Assembly: GCF_000001735.4 (NCBI RefSeq)
Contig: NC_003076.8
Location: forward strand, 21,083,835-21,147,834
Source: Arabidopsis thaliana
Lineage: Eukaryota; Streptophyta; Magnoliopsida; Brassicales; Brassicaceae
Reading direction: 5' to 3'
Length of the DNA: 64,000 nucleotides
The notes beneath the pieces are model-generated. The model saw nothing but the letters and a program-made list of their open reading frames with translations. It had not been told where the DNA came from and did no database searches. Positions within the stretch are counted from its first letter, which is position 1. Each line of letters starts with the position of its first letter. This document shows, piece by piece, positions 22,259-34,138 of the stretch. Made by a program: the position numbers and the translations under genes.

Positions 22259-24725
22259 TCACGCTTCTTTATCCGGTTTGTTGTATATCTCCCTCTCTTG
22301 AAGAATCCTTTGGCCCATATACCTACACAAAACACTCTGACACAATCAGTTCTTAATCAAATCATTAACATGTTTTAGATTATTTGGATCATTTGGTTTA
22401 TGCATTTACCTTCCGAGCATCATAACAGTAGCTTGAGGATTAGTCCCCGGAGACTTGAGAAATGTGGATCCATCGATGACCCTTAAGGAATCAATGCCTA
22501 AGACTCTGTAATTCTTGTCAACCACTCTTCCAACTTGGCAACCTCCATGGTAGTGCCAAATTGTCATCACAGTGTCAATGCAAAACTGCCTTAAATTGAA
22601 CATCGAGGTTATATGCCGCGGCCTCAGATTGGTAGGAACGCTTAGCATTAGATCGAGTAGTCCATGTATGGTCGCGTCCGGGTACTTGAATTTGGAGAAT
22701 GCCTTGGAGTTGATCACTTTAATAATGGTGTTGATCCCTTCAACACATATCTGTAGATCCTCTGGCTCTTGATAATAGTTGAACCTTACTGAAGGATTAT
22801 CATCCGGGTTTGTGTTCCTAAGCTCTAAATGACCTCTCGAGATCGGTCCCGCGATTTTCTGGAGGATCAAACCGGCTCTCGTGGTAGCATTCAATAGAGG
22901 ATTGATGGGATTGAAAAAATCTGTGATGGATTGGGTCGACAGTGTTGGAGATGTAGTACTAGTAGTACGGCTTGTCTGCATCTTACACAATGAAAGAAAC
23001 CAAACTTTTACCATACAGTTTCATCAATATAAATATTAACGTTATTAGATAATATTCAGTGTGTTAATCTATCATACCTCGTTGAGATAATTCAAAACAC
23101 CATCGAAAAATCTACGAGTCCAACTATATGAGAAGATTACACCACTTGCTCCTTCTATGTAACTTTCAAACTTTGTGATTCCAACGACTTGTATTAGAGA
23201 AACCTCCACGGGCGTAGGAGAAGGAATAAATATGGCATTCATGGGATTATCTCCCATACCTTGCCCTACCATCGGATGATCTAAGACCAACGGTTTAATC
23301 CCGTGAGCCGCGAGATGAGCTGCGGGACCTATGCCGCTCAGCATCAACAATTGCGGGCTCCCAATCGCCCCCGCGGACAAAATCACCTCGTTCATTGAAT
23401 TCTTCTCTAACTCTGCCTTGTGTAACACTCCGTTCGCGTCTTGAAATATCACTCCGTATGCTTTTGGCCTTGGCCTTCCTGTCCAAAACATAGTTTTCGT
23501 ATCTTTAAGTGGAAGTGGACATATAAACCAAACCAAACCGGATCCAACCTCTCATGTTTAAATGAAGATGAACTGAAATCGATTTTAGTCTAAACCAAAC
23601 AAAACAAAATAAAACATGACTTAAATATATGACAAAAATAGATCTCATGAGACCACAATATTAATCAACTTAAAAAAAAAACTTTCAAACTGTCAATTTC
23701 ATCTATAAAATCTTTAAAATGGTTTATATAACCATCCTAATAATAGATGACCGCTTATACAAAACCGATAACACCAAAAAACCGAGAAAAACTGACCGAG
23801 CCTAAACCGGAATCCGGACTTGCTTGCTCCTATTATCCAAAAAACAGAATAAAAAAAGACCAATGTATAGATGACTCAATAGTCAATACCTTTGGTGGTG
23901 AAGAGGATCTTGTGAACAGAGGCATGCAAGTAGACAACAATGTTGCCCGGATTAGCATATTCCAACAAATCAGCGGCCGTGTGTCTATGACCAGCACGGT
24001 CAAAGATCGTACCACCGATCTTAGTCCCATAGATATGATCATACGTGAAACCATTGTAAGGAAACTCACCAGCCTCCAAAAGCCCATCTTTAAACGCCGT
24101 TTGCCATCCCAGAACCGGCGGTTGAAACGCCACTTTCTTCTCGACCCACTCGTAAGCAGCTTCCACTTCATCAGTCTTCCACTCAGTCTCCTTCACGTAC
24201 TCATCTCCCGCACGTGTGTAGAACCCGGCGTTTAACACGGAGCCACCACCGAGGACGCGTGCACGAGTGTTGTAAACGCCGTCCTCGGAGATAAAAAGTT
24301 GCGACCAAGATTTCGGTGATGTGTTTGAGAGTGTGGTGGCAAAGTTTTCGATATCTGTTGCCGTAGGATTGTCGTAGGGAGCACCACCGCGTTCAAGAAC
24401 CAAAACGCTAGCGTTTTGAGATAGCGTCGCGGCTAACGCGCAACCCGAAGTCCCTCCTCCGATGATTATGTAATCAAACCGAGCGAACATTGGTGCTAAT
24501 GTTGCATCTTTCATAAAACTGTAATAGCCAGCTTCACGTTTAAGAAAAAAGAAAGAAAATATCCCTATATTAACATCAAGAATTCAATTTTTTATGAATA
24601 TTCTTATCGTTACACATTGAATGATACGTAAAAGAAACTATACCTTTATCTGGAGAACACGAGGCATGGAAGATGTATGTGATGATGAATATTTTGCGAA
24701 ATAACCATAATATTTGTAAACCCAT
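22259..24725 (-). CDS. GMC oxidoreductase (HOTHEAD / mandelonitrile-lyase-like), intact copy
   Basis: FAD-dependent GMC family enzyme, 586 aa, probably secreted (AT5G51950 as I recall it). Exons on minus: 24725-24644, 24531-23890, 23478-23078, 22981-22410, 22322-22259; all GT-AG, 1761 nt with correct phases. Exon 1 is a signal peptide (about residues 1-25, [18 protein letters not shown]). The FAD Rossmann motif [17 protein letters not shown] and ERGG sit near the start of exon 2; signature 1 is [16 protein letters not shown]; signature 2 is [18 protein letters not shown] in exon 3. The catalytic His is in [12 protein letters not shown], with [20 protein letters not shown] after it. The C-terminus is short and charged. 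Family members include HOTHEAD (cuticle omega-hydroxy fatty acid oxidation) and hydroxynitrile lyases; the substrate is not visible. It is paralogous to the damaged copy at 17-20 kb. Confidence 0.92.
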
Positions 24726-26426
24726 TATGGGTGAAAGATTAAGTTTGATTCTTTAATATTTAGATTAGAGCAAAAAATAAGAATAGGTTTGATGAGGTTT
24801 ATATAATAAGATGAAGCATAAGCCTCTTTTCGTTTGTCATTATGAGAGGAAGCTTTTATGGTTCACCGGCACATATTTATTGGGCATAGAATCATACAAA
24901 GATTTTAGGGTCTTGGTTATTTATTTTAATGAACAAAGAATGTTGTTGTTTCTTGTATGTTTAATTATTTGAATCTTTGCAATTGTAAAATTCTTCAGTC
25001 GTAATATAGCTAAATTAATAGTCACGTACAATGAAATTGATCAAAAAATTTGTGGTAAACTATTTTGACTATTAGTTGTTATCTAAATGTCAAAAAGAAA
25101 TGGGTAGTTAGGTAAAAGTAGTAAGTTATACATGAGTTATAAATTTCTTTGATCGTAATAATATAGCTAAATTAAGAGGCACGAAAATGAAATTGGATCA
25201 AACTTTCAAACTATTTGACGAGTACATGTCAAATAGAGAAATAATTAATGAGTGTTAGCATGTTAGGTGTGAAGGTAGTAGTAAGTAGTAACACATCAGT
25301 TATAAATTTTCTTTGTTTAATCTCTTGCATGTAAAGATCTTATTGCAACAACCTCTTATTATCGATATGCTTAGAAACCATAATGCAATACTTCTTTTAA
25401 CAAATTATATACATACCGCACAAAAAGATAATATCAAAACTTTTGTGGTTGTCTTATAGTTATAGCTAGCAATTTATATTTATGAACTTAATATCATATT
25501 CAATCATTACAAACATAATAGTAAATAGTCCTTAAAGTATGTGCTATTTTCCATTATTCCGTACTTCCATTTCCTTAAATTCCCAGATAGAAAACGACAA
25601 TAGACAATTAACTAGTTTTCCGTAGTTAATAGAGGAATAAAAGTTAATGAGTTATGCATAAGTCACTTGCTAATATTGTAATTGATTTGATCTGATTTTT
25701 AAAAATTATAAGACCGACACAAATAGAAAGAAGGTAGCTCCAACTGCGGCCTGCCCATAACTTTGTTTACATAAAAGGGATTAGTTTTTAGTTCACACTA
25801 TCTTTGGTGACAAAATGTATATATTTCTTATTATTTGATTATCTATATTTAGAGGAAGGTTTTTGAGTTTTGGTGGATTTAAGAACTACACATATCGGAA
25901 CTACTTTTATGAGCCTCCTTTTACAGATTCATTTAAAGAGAGTGGGCCTCAAATTTAGTGCCTTTAATTTCGTTGTTTTCCTGTTGTTATATGTTTCATT
26001 TGATTTATAAATTTCGAATAAAAAATAGAAATATATTTCTAAAATATCACATTTTTAAGTTTCAGTTCTAAAAATACCATCACTAGTTTGTTTTTCCAAT
26101 AGTATCACAACTTTCTTTGTAAGAAAATACTTGTTTACCCAAAAATAAAAATAGATGAAAACACAATATTTTTTAAAATATAATTATTTTGGTTCACTAT
26201 TTCCAATTTAAGAATAATTGTCTATTAGTTTTTTTGGAAAATCAAAACGTATTTATTCTTAAACATATAAAAGTTAAAATAAAATAAAAATTCATTTTAA
26301 GAATAATTTATTTTTATTTCATACTGATTAAAGGATGTATAATTTTTTATAATGTTAGTTATAAATTTGTAACTTATTTGAAAATGTCTCAGTTATCTCA
26401 TATTGTAGGCCTGTACTGCTTTCAAA
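24726..26426. other. intergenic with ~155-bp tandem repeat and AT-rich repeat-like DNA
   Basis: Upstream region of the intact GMC gene. It contains a degenerate two-unit tandem repeat (separate entry). Around 26030-26180 is an AT-rich block in which phrases like AAATATCAC, AAATACCATCAC and AGTATCACAA recur. That looks like an old transposon end, but the family was not identified. No coding sequence. Confidence 0.5.
24985..25313. repeat. tandem duplication, ~155-bp unit, two diverged copies
   Basis: Unit 1 starts near 24985 and unit 2 near 25141. Both carry TCGTAATA-ATAGCTAAATTAA, then CACG, AATGAAATTG, GATCAAA, CTATTTGAC or CTATTTTGAC, GTAGTAAG, and end in AGTTATAAAT plus TTTCTTTG. Divergence and small indels show the duplication is not recent. 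Confidence 0.7.
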
Positions 26427-26449
26427 AGCCCATTACCAAAGTATGGGCT
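26427..26449 (+). promoter_or_regulatory. site II pair upstream of the FMC1-like gene
   Basis: AGCCCA at 26427-26432 and TGGGCT at 26444-26449. Site II motifs are common in promoters of nuclear genes for mitochondrial proteins, fitting the gene downstream. Confidence 0.55.
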
Positions 26450-26881
26450 GTCCAATTACTACTTTGGTTTTTTTTCAAGTCCATCTTCTTCACTTCCTAA
26501 TACGGACTTTCTTCTCCTCTCCGCTGGATTTTGTCTCTCAGTCTACTTTATCCGATCGGCGCCGGCGAGATTCAAGGTGATCTTCTTCACTTCTTCTATT
26601 GAACATACTATCGAAAAGACCCAATCTTCGGATTCATTAGTTCCCACTGCGCTTTTTCTGATTCTATCTCGATTTGTTCAATCCGATTCCAACTTTTGTT
26701 TCGATTCTGAGTTTTTAATAATGCTAGTTCTAAACCAAAATGAGATTATTTGATGATTCTAATCAATCTATAGCTCAAGTAATAGTTATTAACGAATTGG
26801 GTTTTAAAAATTCGATTTTTGAGTCTTTAACCCGAATTTATGTCACTCTTTTGAAAATGTGTTGATAGGGTAAAGAAGAAG

Positions 26882-27282
26882 ATGAGTGGTGAAGTTGTTT
26901 TAGCTGCTAGAGTTTATCGTGACCTTCTCAAAGCAGTGGTGAAACATGTTGGTAAAGAAGATCACAAGTCTCATTTCTTAGACTTTGTTAAGCAAGAATT
27001 TCGAAAGAATGCAAACTCAGAGAAAATAAACCTTGCTCGAAATTACACATATCTTCTCAATAGCATTCACTCTCACAAGGTTCAGTCTTTTTTATGATCT
27101 CTTAATCACATTGGCAATGCATTTGTGTGTTTAGTCTCTCACATGGATAAGTTATCTGGTTGTTGCAGGATCTGCTGTTCTCATACAACATTGCGGTTGA
27201 TAGAACTGAAGAAATGAAACGAGTGCTTAATAAATCTGCAGCCAGTGTAGGGCTTCGTCTTCCTGAAGTTTACGAGCCTTGA
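26882..27282 (+). CDS. FMC1-like LYR-family assembly factor of mitochondrial ATP synthase
   Basis: Small 103-aa protein (AT5G51960 as I recall it) of the Complex1_LYR superfamily. Exons 26882-27079 and 27169-27282, phase 0. A 5'UTR intron at 26577-26868 precedes the ATG. The N-terminal LYR-like helix is VYRDLLKAV; a mid-region EKINLARNYTYLLNSIHSHK and the tail SAASVGLRLPEVYEP match the general layout of human FMC1 (tail SAGLVGLKLP). FMC1 in yeast helps F1 assembly at high temperature. The plant role is inferred from homology. Short basic-helical proteins of this type enter the matrix without a long presequence. Confidence 0.75.
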
Positions 27283-27985
27283 TCATGCATTCATTCCTCT
27301 TTGTCTTTCCGGGGGATGAGTCGTTATGATTTCTTCATTTCTGTGGACAGGTCTTTGGTTAATTTTTGATTATATGAGATAGTAAATGAAGCCAGAGAGC
27401 TCTTTTCCTTTAAGCTTTTAAGTATTGACAAATCCGAGTTGTGTGGGTTACAATTTTTTGTTAGTGTTGCACCACATTTGTTTTAGGATGTGTTCCATGA
27501 ACATATTCATGATCTTGTTATGTTTGATGGAAACCACCAAAGTGAGAGAATTCAGAAGCAATTGCATATTCTGAGATACAAAGAAGCCAGCCAAAGTAAA
27601 TGAAAAAAATATTTCTTATGACTTCATTAGCATTATGATACGAGGCATAAAAAACCTTTCTTGAAAACTTAAAAACTATTTAGAGGAACTTGTTCCGATC
27701 ATGTCTATATTTGGATGATGAGTCAAAAATGGTAAACAAGATTTATGAAGAGAAATTAGAAACCATAAGGGTTTTATCCAAAACTCGATAAGCCATCCAC
27801 CGCTAGTGTTTATCACTTTATCTGGTTCTTGTTTTGTATTTTTTCTATTTATTTATTTAGTGGAGACATCGATGCTGACACTTTCATTTTCTTAATCATT
27901 CTTTAAGGCTCTGGTAGCTTTGGCTTTTGATCTAAAAGCTGAGAGTCAATAGAGAGCTTTGTGCTGAGCATAGCAGAGAAGAGTT
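27283..27985. other. intergenic, FMC1-like 3' end / SDH promoter
   Basis: Transcribed ends plus promoter of two genes in the same orientation. No extra gene recognised. Confidence 0.5.
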
Positions 27986-29450
27986 ATGGGGAAAGGAGGG
28001 ATGTCTCAAGGAGAAGGCTCAAAGGTTGAAGAAGAAAACATGGCTGCTTGGTTGGTTGGTATCAATACCCTCAAGATCCAACCTTTTCTTCTTCCTTCCG
28101 TTGGTAAGACAAAGATTTGATTTGATTGGATATTTGGATTGTCCTGTGACCCTTTGGTTCGGAACCTTGGAAACTGATAGATTTATGTTCATTCAAAGGT
28201 CCTCATGATGTGAGAGTTAGGATGAAAGCTGTTGGTATTTGTGGAAGTGATGTTCATTACCTTAAGGTACTTATGATATAATCAGAGAGATATTTGGTTT
28301 TTTCTTTGATTTGGTATGGCTCTTGACATTGGTTTTTGATGGGTGTGAATGTTGCAAAACAAAGACCATGAGATGTGCGGATTTTGTGGTGAAAGAGCCG
28401 ATGGTGATTGGACATGAATGTGCTGGGATCATTGAAGAAGTAGGTGAAGAAGTGAAACATTTAGTGGTTGGTGACCGTGTAGCTCTTGAACCTGGGATTA
28501 GTTGTTGGAGATGCAATCTCTGCAGGGAAGGACGATACAACCTTTGTCCAGAAATGAAGTTCTTTGCAACTCCACCGGTTCATGGCTCTTTAGCTAACCA
28601 AGTGGTACACCCTGCGGACCTATGCTTCAAATTGCCTGAGAATGTGAGTTTGGAGGAAGGAGCAATGTGTGAACCACTTAGTGTTGGTGTCCATGCTTGT
28701 CGCCGAGCTGAGGTTGGTCCTGAAACAAACGTTTTGGTAATGGGAGCTGGACCTATTGGCCTTGTTACAATGTTGGCTGCTCGGGCTTTCAGTGTGCCTA
28801 GAATTGTTATTGTGGATGTTGATGAGAACCGTTTAGCCGTAGCAAAACAGCTCGGCGCAGATGAGATTGTACAAGTGACAACAAACTTAGAGGTTCTTTA
28901 CAGTTTCTTTATCTTTCTGAAACATTAGTGATCGGATTGTATAAAGATAAGAACTTTTCCCATTTTTCTTCCACAGGATGTTGGTTCTGAGGTTGAACAG
29001 ATTCAGAAAGCTATGGGGTCAAACATCGATGTAACATTCGACTGTGCGGGTTTTAACAAAACCATGTCGACAGCATTAGCAGCCACTCGTTGTGGCGGTA
29101 AAGTCTGTCTTGTCGGAATGGGTCACGGTATAATGACTGTCCCTCTCACTCCTGCAGCTGCAAGGTAACCTCCTTTGACCATCATAGTAAGAAACTTTCT
29201 AACTTTTGAAAAGTACAATCACATAATAACCAAGTAAATGTGTTGGTTTGGAGACAGGGAGGTAGATGTGGTGGGTGTGTTCAGGTACAAGAACACATGG
29301 CCATTGTGTCTTGAGTTCCTGACAAGTGGTAAGATTGATGTAAAGCCACTCATAACCCACAGATTCGGTTTCTCTCAAAAGGAAGTGGAAGATGCCTTTG
29401 AAACCAGTGCTCGTGGGAGCAATGCCATCAAAGTTATGTTCAATCTCTGA
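27986..29450 (+). CDS. SDH: L-iditol / sorbitol dehydrogenase, NAD- and zinc-dependent
   Basis: Cytosolic medium-chain dehydrogenase oxidising sorbitol (also ribitol/xylitol) to ketoses, 364 aa. Exons 27986-28103, 28199-28266, 28365-28892, 28977-29164, 29258-29450; all GT-AG, 1095 nt. Catalytic zinc ligands: Cys in [12 protein letters not shown], His and Glu in VIGHECAG, and the later Glu in MCEPLSVG. Structural zinc cysteines form the cluster [17 protein letters not shown]. The Rossmann motif is [10 protein letters not shown], with Asp in VIVDVDENR indicating NAD rather than NADP preference. The exon-2/3 junction ([14 protein letters not shown]) lies in the catalytic domain. Arabidopsis has one main SDH gene, AT5G51970, which this appears to be. 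It converges with the CCCH/WD40 gene 366 bp away. Confidence 0.95.
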
Positions 29451-29815
29451 AAACAATCTTTGCTTTTCTAAGAACATATTAAGGTTTCATAATAAGGAAG
29501 CTTCTGTAACTTTGTTATCCATTGTATATCAACTCTGAATCTCTCTTGAATAAGATAATCCTTTATGATAAATTGACCAATACAATCCAAGCGTTACAAG
29601 ACAAATGCTGAAATTGGACAAAAAGGGACCTAAATTCTCCCGATTCTGTCTCAAAACTCCTAACATGACACGATCTTGGCCACTGTCCATTTCATCAGAC
29701 CGTGGCTTCTACTAGGAGGACCTCAACAAGAAAGAAAAGTCTCCAAAATAGACTCATATATAATGGTACAAGAAAATCGTAGAAAACATCTCTTTGACGA
29801 TAGCATCAAACTTTC

Positions 29816-32068
29816 TCAAGGCAAAGCCGCGGTTGGTTCAGTGCACCATTTCCATACTTTAACTTGACCAGTTCCGTCACCCGTGAAAAATATGCCCCCG
29901 GGACCTATCTGGATCGCCCGTATCTCTTGCTTTGCAAAGATTTTTCCCCTCTCCGTAAATCTAATGAACAAACCTAAGCTATCAGAACCAATAAGAGAGA
30001 AAGAGATGAAGAATTCATACATAAACGTTGAAAGTCTTACGATGGTAAGTCGTAGAGGCGCAAGGTGTTGTCATTGCAAGCGCATAACAAAACAGGCTTG
30101 GCTTCTGCATCATGTACACCACATAGAGCTAGCACTCCCTGAATCCAGTTTAAACATTGCCAAAATTTCTTAGTCACATAACATATAGATTAGGACCATA
30201 AGAGAAGGTAACACATTTATAAAAGAAACCATACATGTTCTTCTTTGTGAGTATATGTTACTTCCAAATTGCCACCTTCGATTGCAGCCCATATCTACAG
30301 CGGAAAAACACATTAACAAGAGAAAGAATGAAACTTAAGAAATTTATGAAAGTTAAAGAAAGACGAACTAACCTTAACCGTGTTGTCCAATGAACAAGAC
30401 AAAAGGAATTGATCCCAGCAAATGAGAGACATCACAACTGATGAATGATCAGTGAGTGTTTGTATACACTGTAGATTATCCAAACTCCAAACCTATCAAA
30501 CAAAAAACATATAAACCAAAAAGATTAGCTCAAAGAAAGAAAAAAATAGTGAGAGTTTTCAATTCAAATATAATAGATAATACTAGTACTTACTTTTATA
30601 GTTTTGTCCATGGAACCCGAATAAAGTCTGTTCGCCCCAACATATAAGGTAACAACTGCAAGTGTATGGCCCGTCAGTGACGCTGATGGTTCAAAACAGT
30701 TAGTGGCAGCATTATATCTCCATGCCAAAATAGAGCCATCCTGCACAGAATGTAAAGAACTTGTCACTTATATAACCAAAAGCCGACTATTTCGCAGAGA
30801 TCTCAGCAAGAAAAGAAAACTTGGAAATTTACCTGTGTTCCAGCAAAGAGCAGATCAGTACCCACAACAAGAGAATAGACTTGGCCAACAGGTCCACTTA
30901 GACTCTGGTCAGCATTGGTTTCAATATTCCACGCCTGTATCAACAACAATGAGACATAACCCCATAAGCATCTAAGAATGAAAAGGGTTCCTCGATATCT
31001 ATTGTGACAGTCAAAGAAAAGTACTGTTAAGAGGAATCATACTGAATACTTGCCTTGACAAGGTTTGGCATGCCAACTAATAGCCACGGGCCTTCACTAA
31101 GCACACAGCCAATTTCCCCACCAAGTTTGAGTACTCCTGTACACTAATCAAAAGAGAAAAGAACAATATCCACGATAAGTAAACTTGAAACAGTCTTTCA
31201 CAAGATCAGAAAATGCATTCCTCAAATACAATCAGCATCAGCGAATTAGACACTTCCTTTCCTAATTTGACAACAAAGACACCAATTTCCATCGATATAT
31301 CAGTGCTCACTACTCTACTTATGACAAATTGCAGTCTCTTGTGTCACTCTAAATCTTAACCAAGCAGTTATAACTATTCATCAAACATGGTTTTCTAGCT
31401 AGAGAGGACAACAATAACATCCATGGACAACAACTGCATTCTCTAAAGCCACTCTATATCCTAACCAAACAATTCTATCACTGAGGAAAGCTTAAGGTCC
31501 TTTGAGCAAACCATACCTGTCCAGAAGCACAATCCCAAACACGCAAGGTCTCATCTTTACTTCCAGTGTAAAGCTTATCAGAACCAGAAGGCAAAGCAAT
31601 ACCACTAACAAGCTTCTCATGACCATCAAGCTGAGTCAACAACGCAAAGCTCTCTCCTTTACTCCAACAATGCAAGTATCTACACTTATCACCGTATGTG
31701 CAATTCCCATCTACCCAAAAGTTGCAAACTTTCTCAGTCTTCGTCACCGTTCTGTTCCCACCAAATCTCCCCCAACTACTACTCGAGTTCCCATTAAACC
31801 CAGGTCCTCTCCGATGACTCGGACCCGCGAAACCAGATTCCTCAGCGACCCTTTTGTTCGTATAACCCGGGCCTTGACCTTGACCCGGACCAGGACCCGG
31901 TAATTCCCGATGTAGATAAGGACAAGGAGAACGATTACAACGCCCGGCTCGCCAGTGGAAACAAACCTTTTGTCTTGTATCCGTTGGTGCCATCGGACGA
32001 GTTGACCCGCCACCGCCACCGAGTCTGTTGAAGACTCGTTTGTTTCCTCCGTTCAAATCGAAATCCAT
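29816..32068 (-). CDS. CCCH zinc-finger / WD40 repeat protein (ZFWD type)
   Basis: Nuclear RNA-binding-type protein of 437 aa (AT5G51980 as I recall it). Exons on minus: 32068-31517, 31143-31054, 30934-30833, 30740-30594, 30492-30373, 30294-30235, 30138-30041, 29960-29816; 1314 nt in frame. Two CCCH fingers sit in exon 1: KVCFHWRAGRCNRSPCPYLH and KVCNFWVDGNCTYGDKCRYLH, separated by a Gly/Pro-rich linker. A WD40 propeller follows, with recognisable blades (LYTGSKDETLRVWDCASG, AWRYNAATN, LYSGSMDKTIKVWSLDN, LSCSLDNTVKIWA, LRLYDLPS, FFTGDGTGQVKVWKW). Intron 2 has a GC donor (AAG|GCAAGT at 31054/31053), required to keep frame. Plant ZFWD proteins are a small plant family; exact targets are unknown. 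Confidence 0.9.
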
Positions 32069-33278
32069 AGCTTTTTTTATTGCCTCTCACTCTCTTTCTC
32101 TAGATTACAATAACAACAGACGCAAATTAACACAAGACCGAACTTAAAAGTAAGGATTTTTCCGATTGGTATATAGATAAATCAAGCTGCAAAATTGGAG
32201 GAAACCCTAATTACCAAAAGAATCTCTGAGAAGTAGTAATCAAAATATGAAAGTATGAGAAAGAAAAATTTGGGATTGTTGTGAATGTGGTGAAGTGATA
32301 ATAATGCAGAGAAAAAAGAGAAAAACTTTGGAGTGGATTTATTTGTATGTGTTTATAAGCTTTGGATCTTCGTGGAGAGGACAGAAGTAGTAGAAGAGAA
32401 AGAGAAAGTGAACACCAGTCGCGTCAGCTTGACGTCTATTGTTTAGTTACTATTTTATCCCTATGATGGCTCTATTTTACAAAATTACTTTAGTGTTTTC
32501 TCTCGGTTTAAATCGGTTCTGATTTAGACCGGATTGTAGGTTTATGCTTTTGCCTTGGAATGAAGGGTTCTAGGCACAAGCACAACCCTATACATAATGA
32601 AGGGTTTTTAAATCTAGCGAGCCAAGAAACCCCACACTTCTATAACTGAAAGAAAAGGACATGTAAAGTTAGTGAGGGCCAGGGACATGTTTTTCTAGTG
32701 AAAAGATTTCCAAGTGTTCAGTGTTTGCTTAGAAGAAAAAAGATAGATGATTACCATAAGGCGTGACTCATGAGAAGCTTGAGGCCACATATAAATATTC
32801 TACCTTTTTTAAGAACCACAATATAGAAGCTATATCAGTCTAATGGTCAAGGACCTCTATTACTCATTCACGTGTTTGGACTAATGTGTAAGAGATTTTA
32901 TAGTTTTAATTTTTTTTGCTGAGTCTACAAGGAATATATGATAATGTGAATCAGGATTATATTTGGAAAAGCAGAGGTTTCAAGCTTTTATAAGCTCTGG
33001 AAATTTGGTAAAGATTGTCAATACATCAACGAAACAAAGAGAAATCTATTTACAGTTTCAGATACAACAAAACAAAATTTTCAAATTCTATAGCTCTAAT
33101 TTGATCAAATCTGTTTACCAAAAACAAACAAAGAACATTCTAACAAGAATAAATGATAGACGATTTATTACTAAAGATTTGGTACCAAACAAAAAATACA
33201 GGTACGGAACTCCGGACCAATCCTAGATGTCCAAATAATCCCTAAACTAACTTATTATCCAGAAAAAGAGCCAAAAAA
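32069..33278. other. intergenic, ZFWD upstream / CBF4 3' flank
   Basis: Carries the ZFWD promoter and 5'UTR and, to the right, CBF4 3' sequence. A box-A-like phrase (CAGTCTAATGGTCAAGG) at about 32836-32853 resembles the two SINE-like fragments elsewhere in the window. No ORF of note. Confidence 0.45.
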
Positions 33279-33953
33279 TTACTCGTCAAAACTCCAGAGT
33301 GACACGTCACCCACTCCGTCAAAGTCGTTATGATTCCAGCCAACTTCCGGCGGCGGCAAAAGCATCCCCTCCGCCATATTCTCAAAAAAGTTGGGCATCC
33401 CCAAAAGCGCCTCATCATCCATATAAAACACACCACCATTCTGCTCCTCCGCCCTCCTCTCCCCCTCCCTCACCCCCTCCCCTGCCGCCTCCTCTGCCTC
33501 CGCCGCAGTTTTAGATCCCTCCGTCGTAGTCTCATTCTGAAACGCCATTGCAGCTTCAGACGCAGCTTTCTGAATCTCCTTAGGACAAGTAGTCTCAGGA
33601 ATACGAAGCCGCCAAGCAGAATCAGCGAAATTGAGACAAGCAGAGCGACCACGAAGAGCTAAAGCAGCAACATCATGAGCACGAGCAGCCATTTCAACCG
33701 TCGGAAAAGTACCTAACCAAATCCTAGATTTCTTATTAGGCTCTCTAACTTCACAAACCCATTTACCAGAATTCCTCTGACGAACTCCTCTGTAAATCGG
33801 ATGACGTGTCTCACGAAACTTCTTCCTCCCAGCTCGTTTCTTTGGACAACTTGAAGCTAACTTTGGTGAACACTCACTACTGTCTGAAACCGGAGATCTA
33901 TGATCGGAGATTGAGAGAAACGAGTCTGGGAATGTAGAGTAAAATGGATTCAT
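33279..33953 (-). CDS. CBF4: AP2/ERF factor CBF4 / DREB1D
   Basis: Intronless 224-aa DREB subgroup A-1 transcription factor binding CRT/DRE (CCGAC) elements. The AP2 domain spans about residues 53-110 ([54 protein letters not shown]). It is flanked by the CBF signatures: the [16 protein letters not shown] type before and DSAWR after. The C-terminus is acidic, ending in the CBF-type LWSFDE motif. Among CBFs this is the member reported as drought- and ABA-responsive rather than cold-responsive. Consistent with that, its upstream DNA holds a G-box/ABRE (34131-34138) and a second ACGTGGC (34649-34655). A TATA box lies at 34065-34071 (minus). Confidence 0.96.
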   Translation of the reverse strand: MNPFYSTFPDSFLSISDHRSPVSDSSECSPKLASSCPKKRAGRKKFRETRHPIYRGVRQRNSGKWVCEVREPNKKSRIWLGTFPTVEMAARAHDVAALALRGRSACLNFADSAWRLRIPETTCPKEIQKAASEAAMAFQNETTTEGSKTAAEAEEAAGEGVREGERRAEEQNGGVFYMDDEALLGMPNFFENMAEGMLLPPPEVGWNHNDFDGVGDVSLWSFDE

Positions 33954-34064
33954 TTTTTCTTTGGATAAGATGTTTTATTTCTCTTTCTATCTTTTTATGT
34001 TTTCAGGTGTTGGAACTTTTGGAGATATTTTTATTACAGAAAGTGAAGAAGTGTTGTGTTTTTA

Positions 34065-34071
34065 TTTTATA
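34065..34071 (-). promoter_or_regulatory. TATA box of CBF4
   Basis: TATAAAA on the minus strand about 115 bp upstream of the CBF4 ATG. Confidence 0.65.
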
Positions 34072-34130
34072 AGAAAAGTGAGAAACACGGAGGATCTGGT
34101 AACGACAAGTGTCCCACGGTATGTGACTTA

Positions 34131-34138
34131 CACGTGTC
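34131..34138. promoter_or_regulatory. ABRE / G-box in the CBF4 promoter
   Basis: CACGTGTC, an ABA-response-element core, about 180 bp upstream of the start codon. A second core, ACGTGGC, is at 34649-34655. Fits the ABA induction known for CBF4. Confidence 0.6.

Noticed and set aside
26030-26200. VANDAL/MITE terminus suggested by repeated A/T-rich phrases
   Set aside because: No terminal repeats or target duplication could be located by eye; kept only as a remark in the intergenic entry.
33299-33662. Pro-rich plus-strand frames over CBF4
   Set aside because: Antisense shadows produced by the Glu/Ala-rich CBF4 C-terminus.
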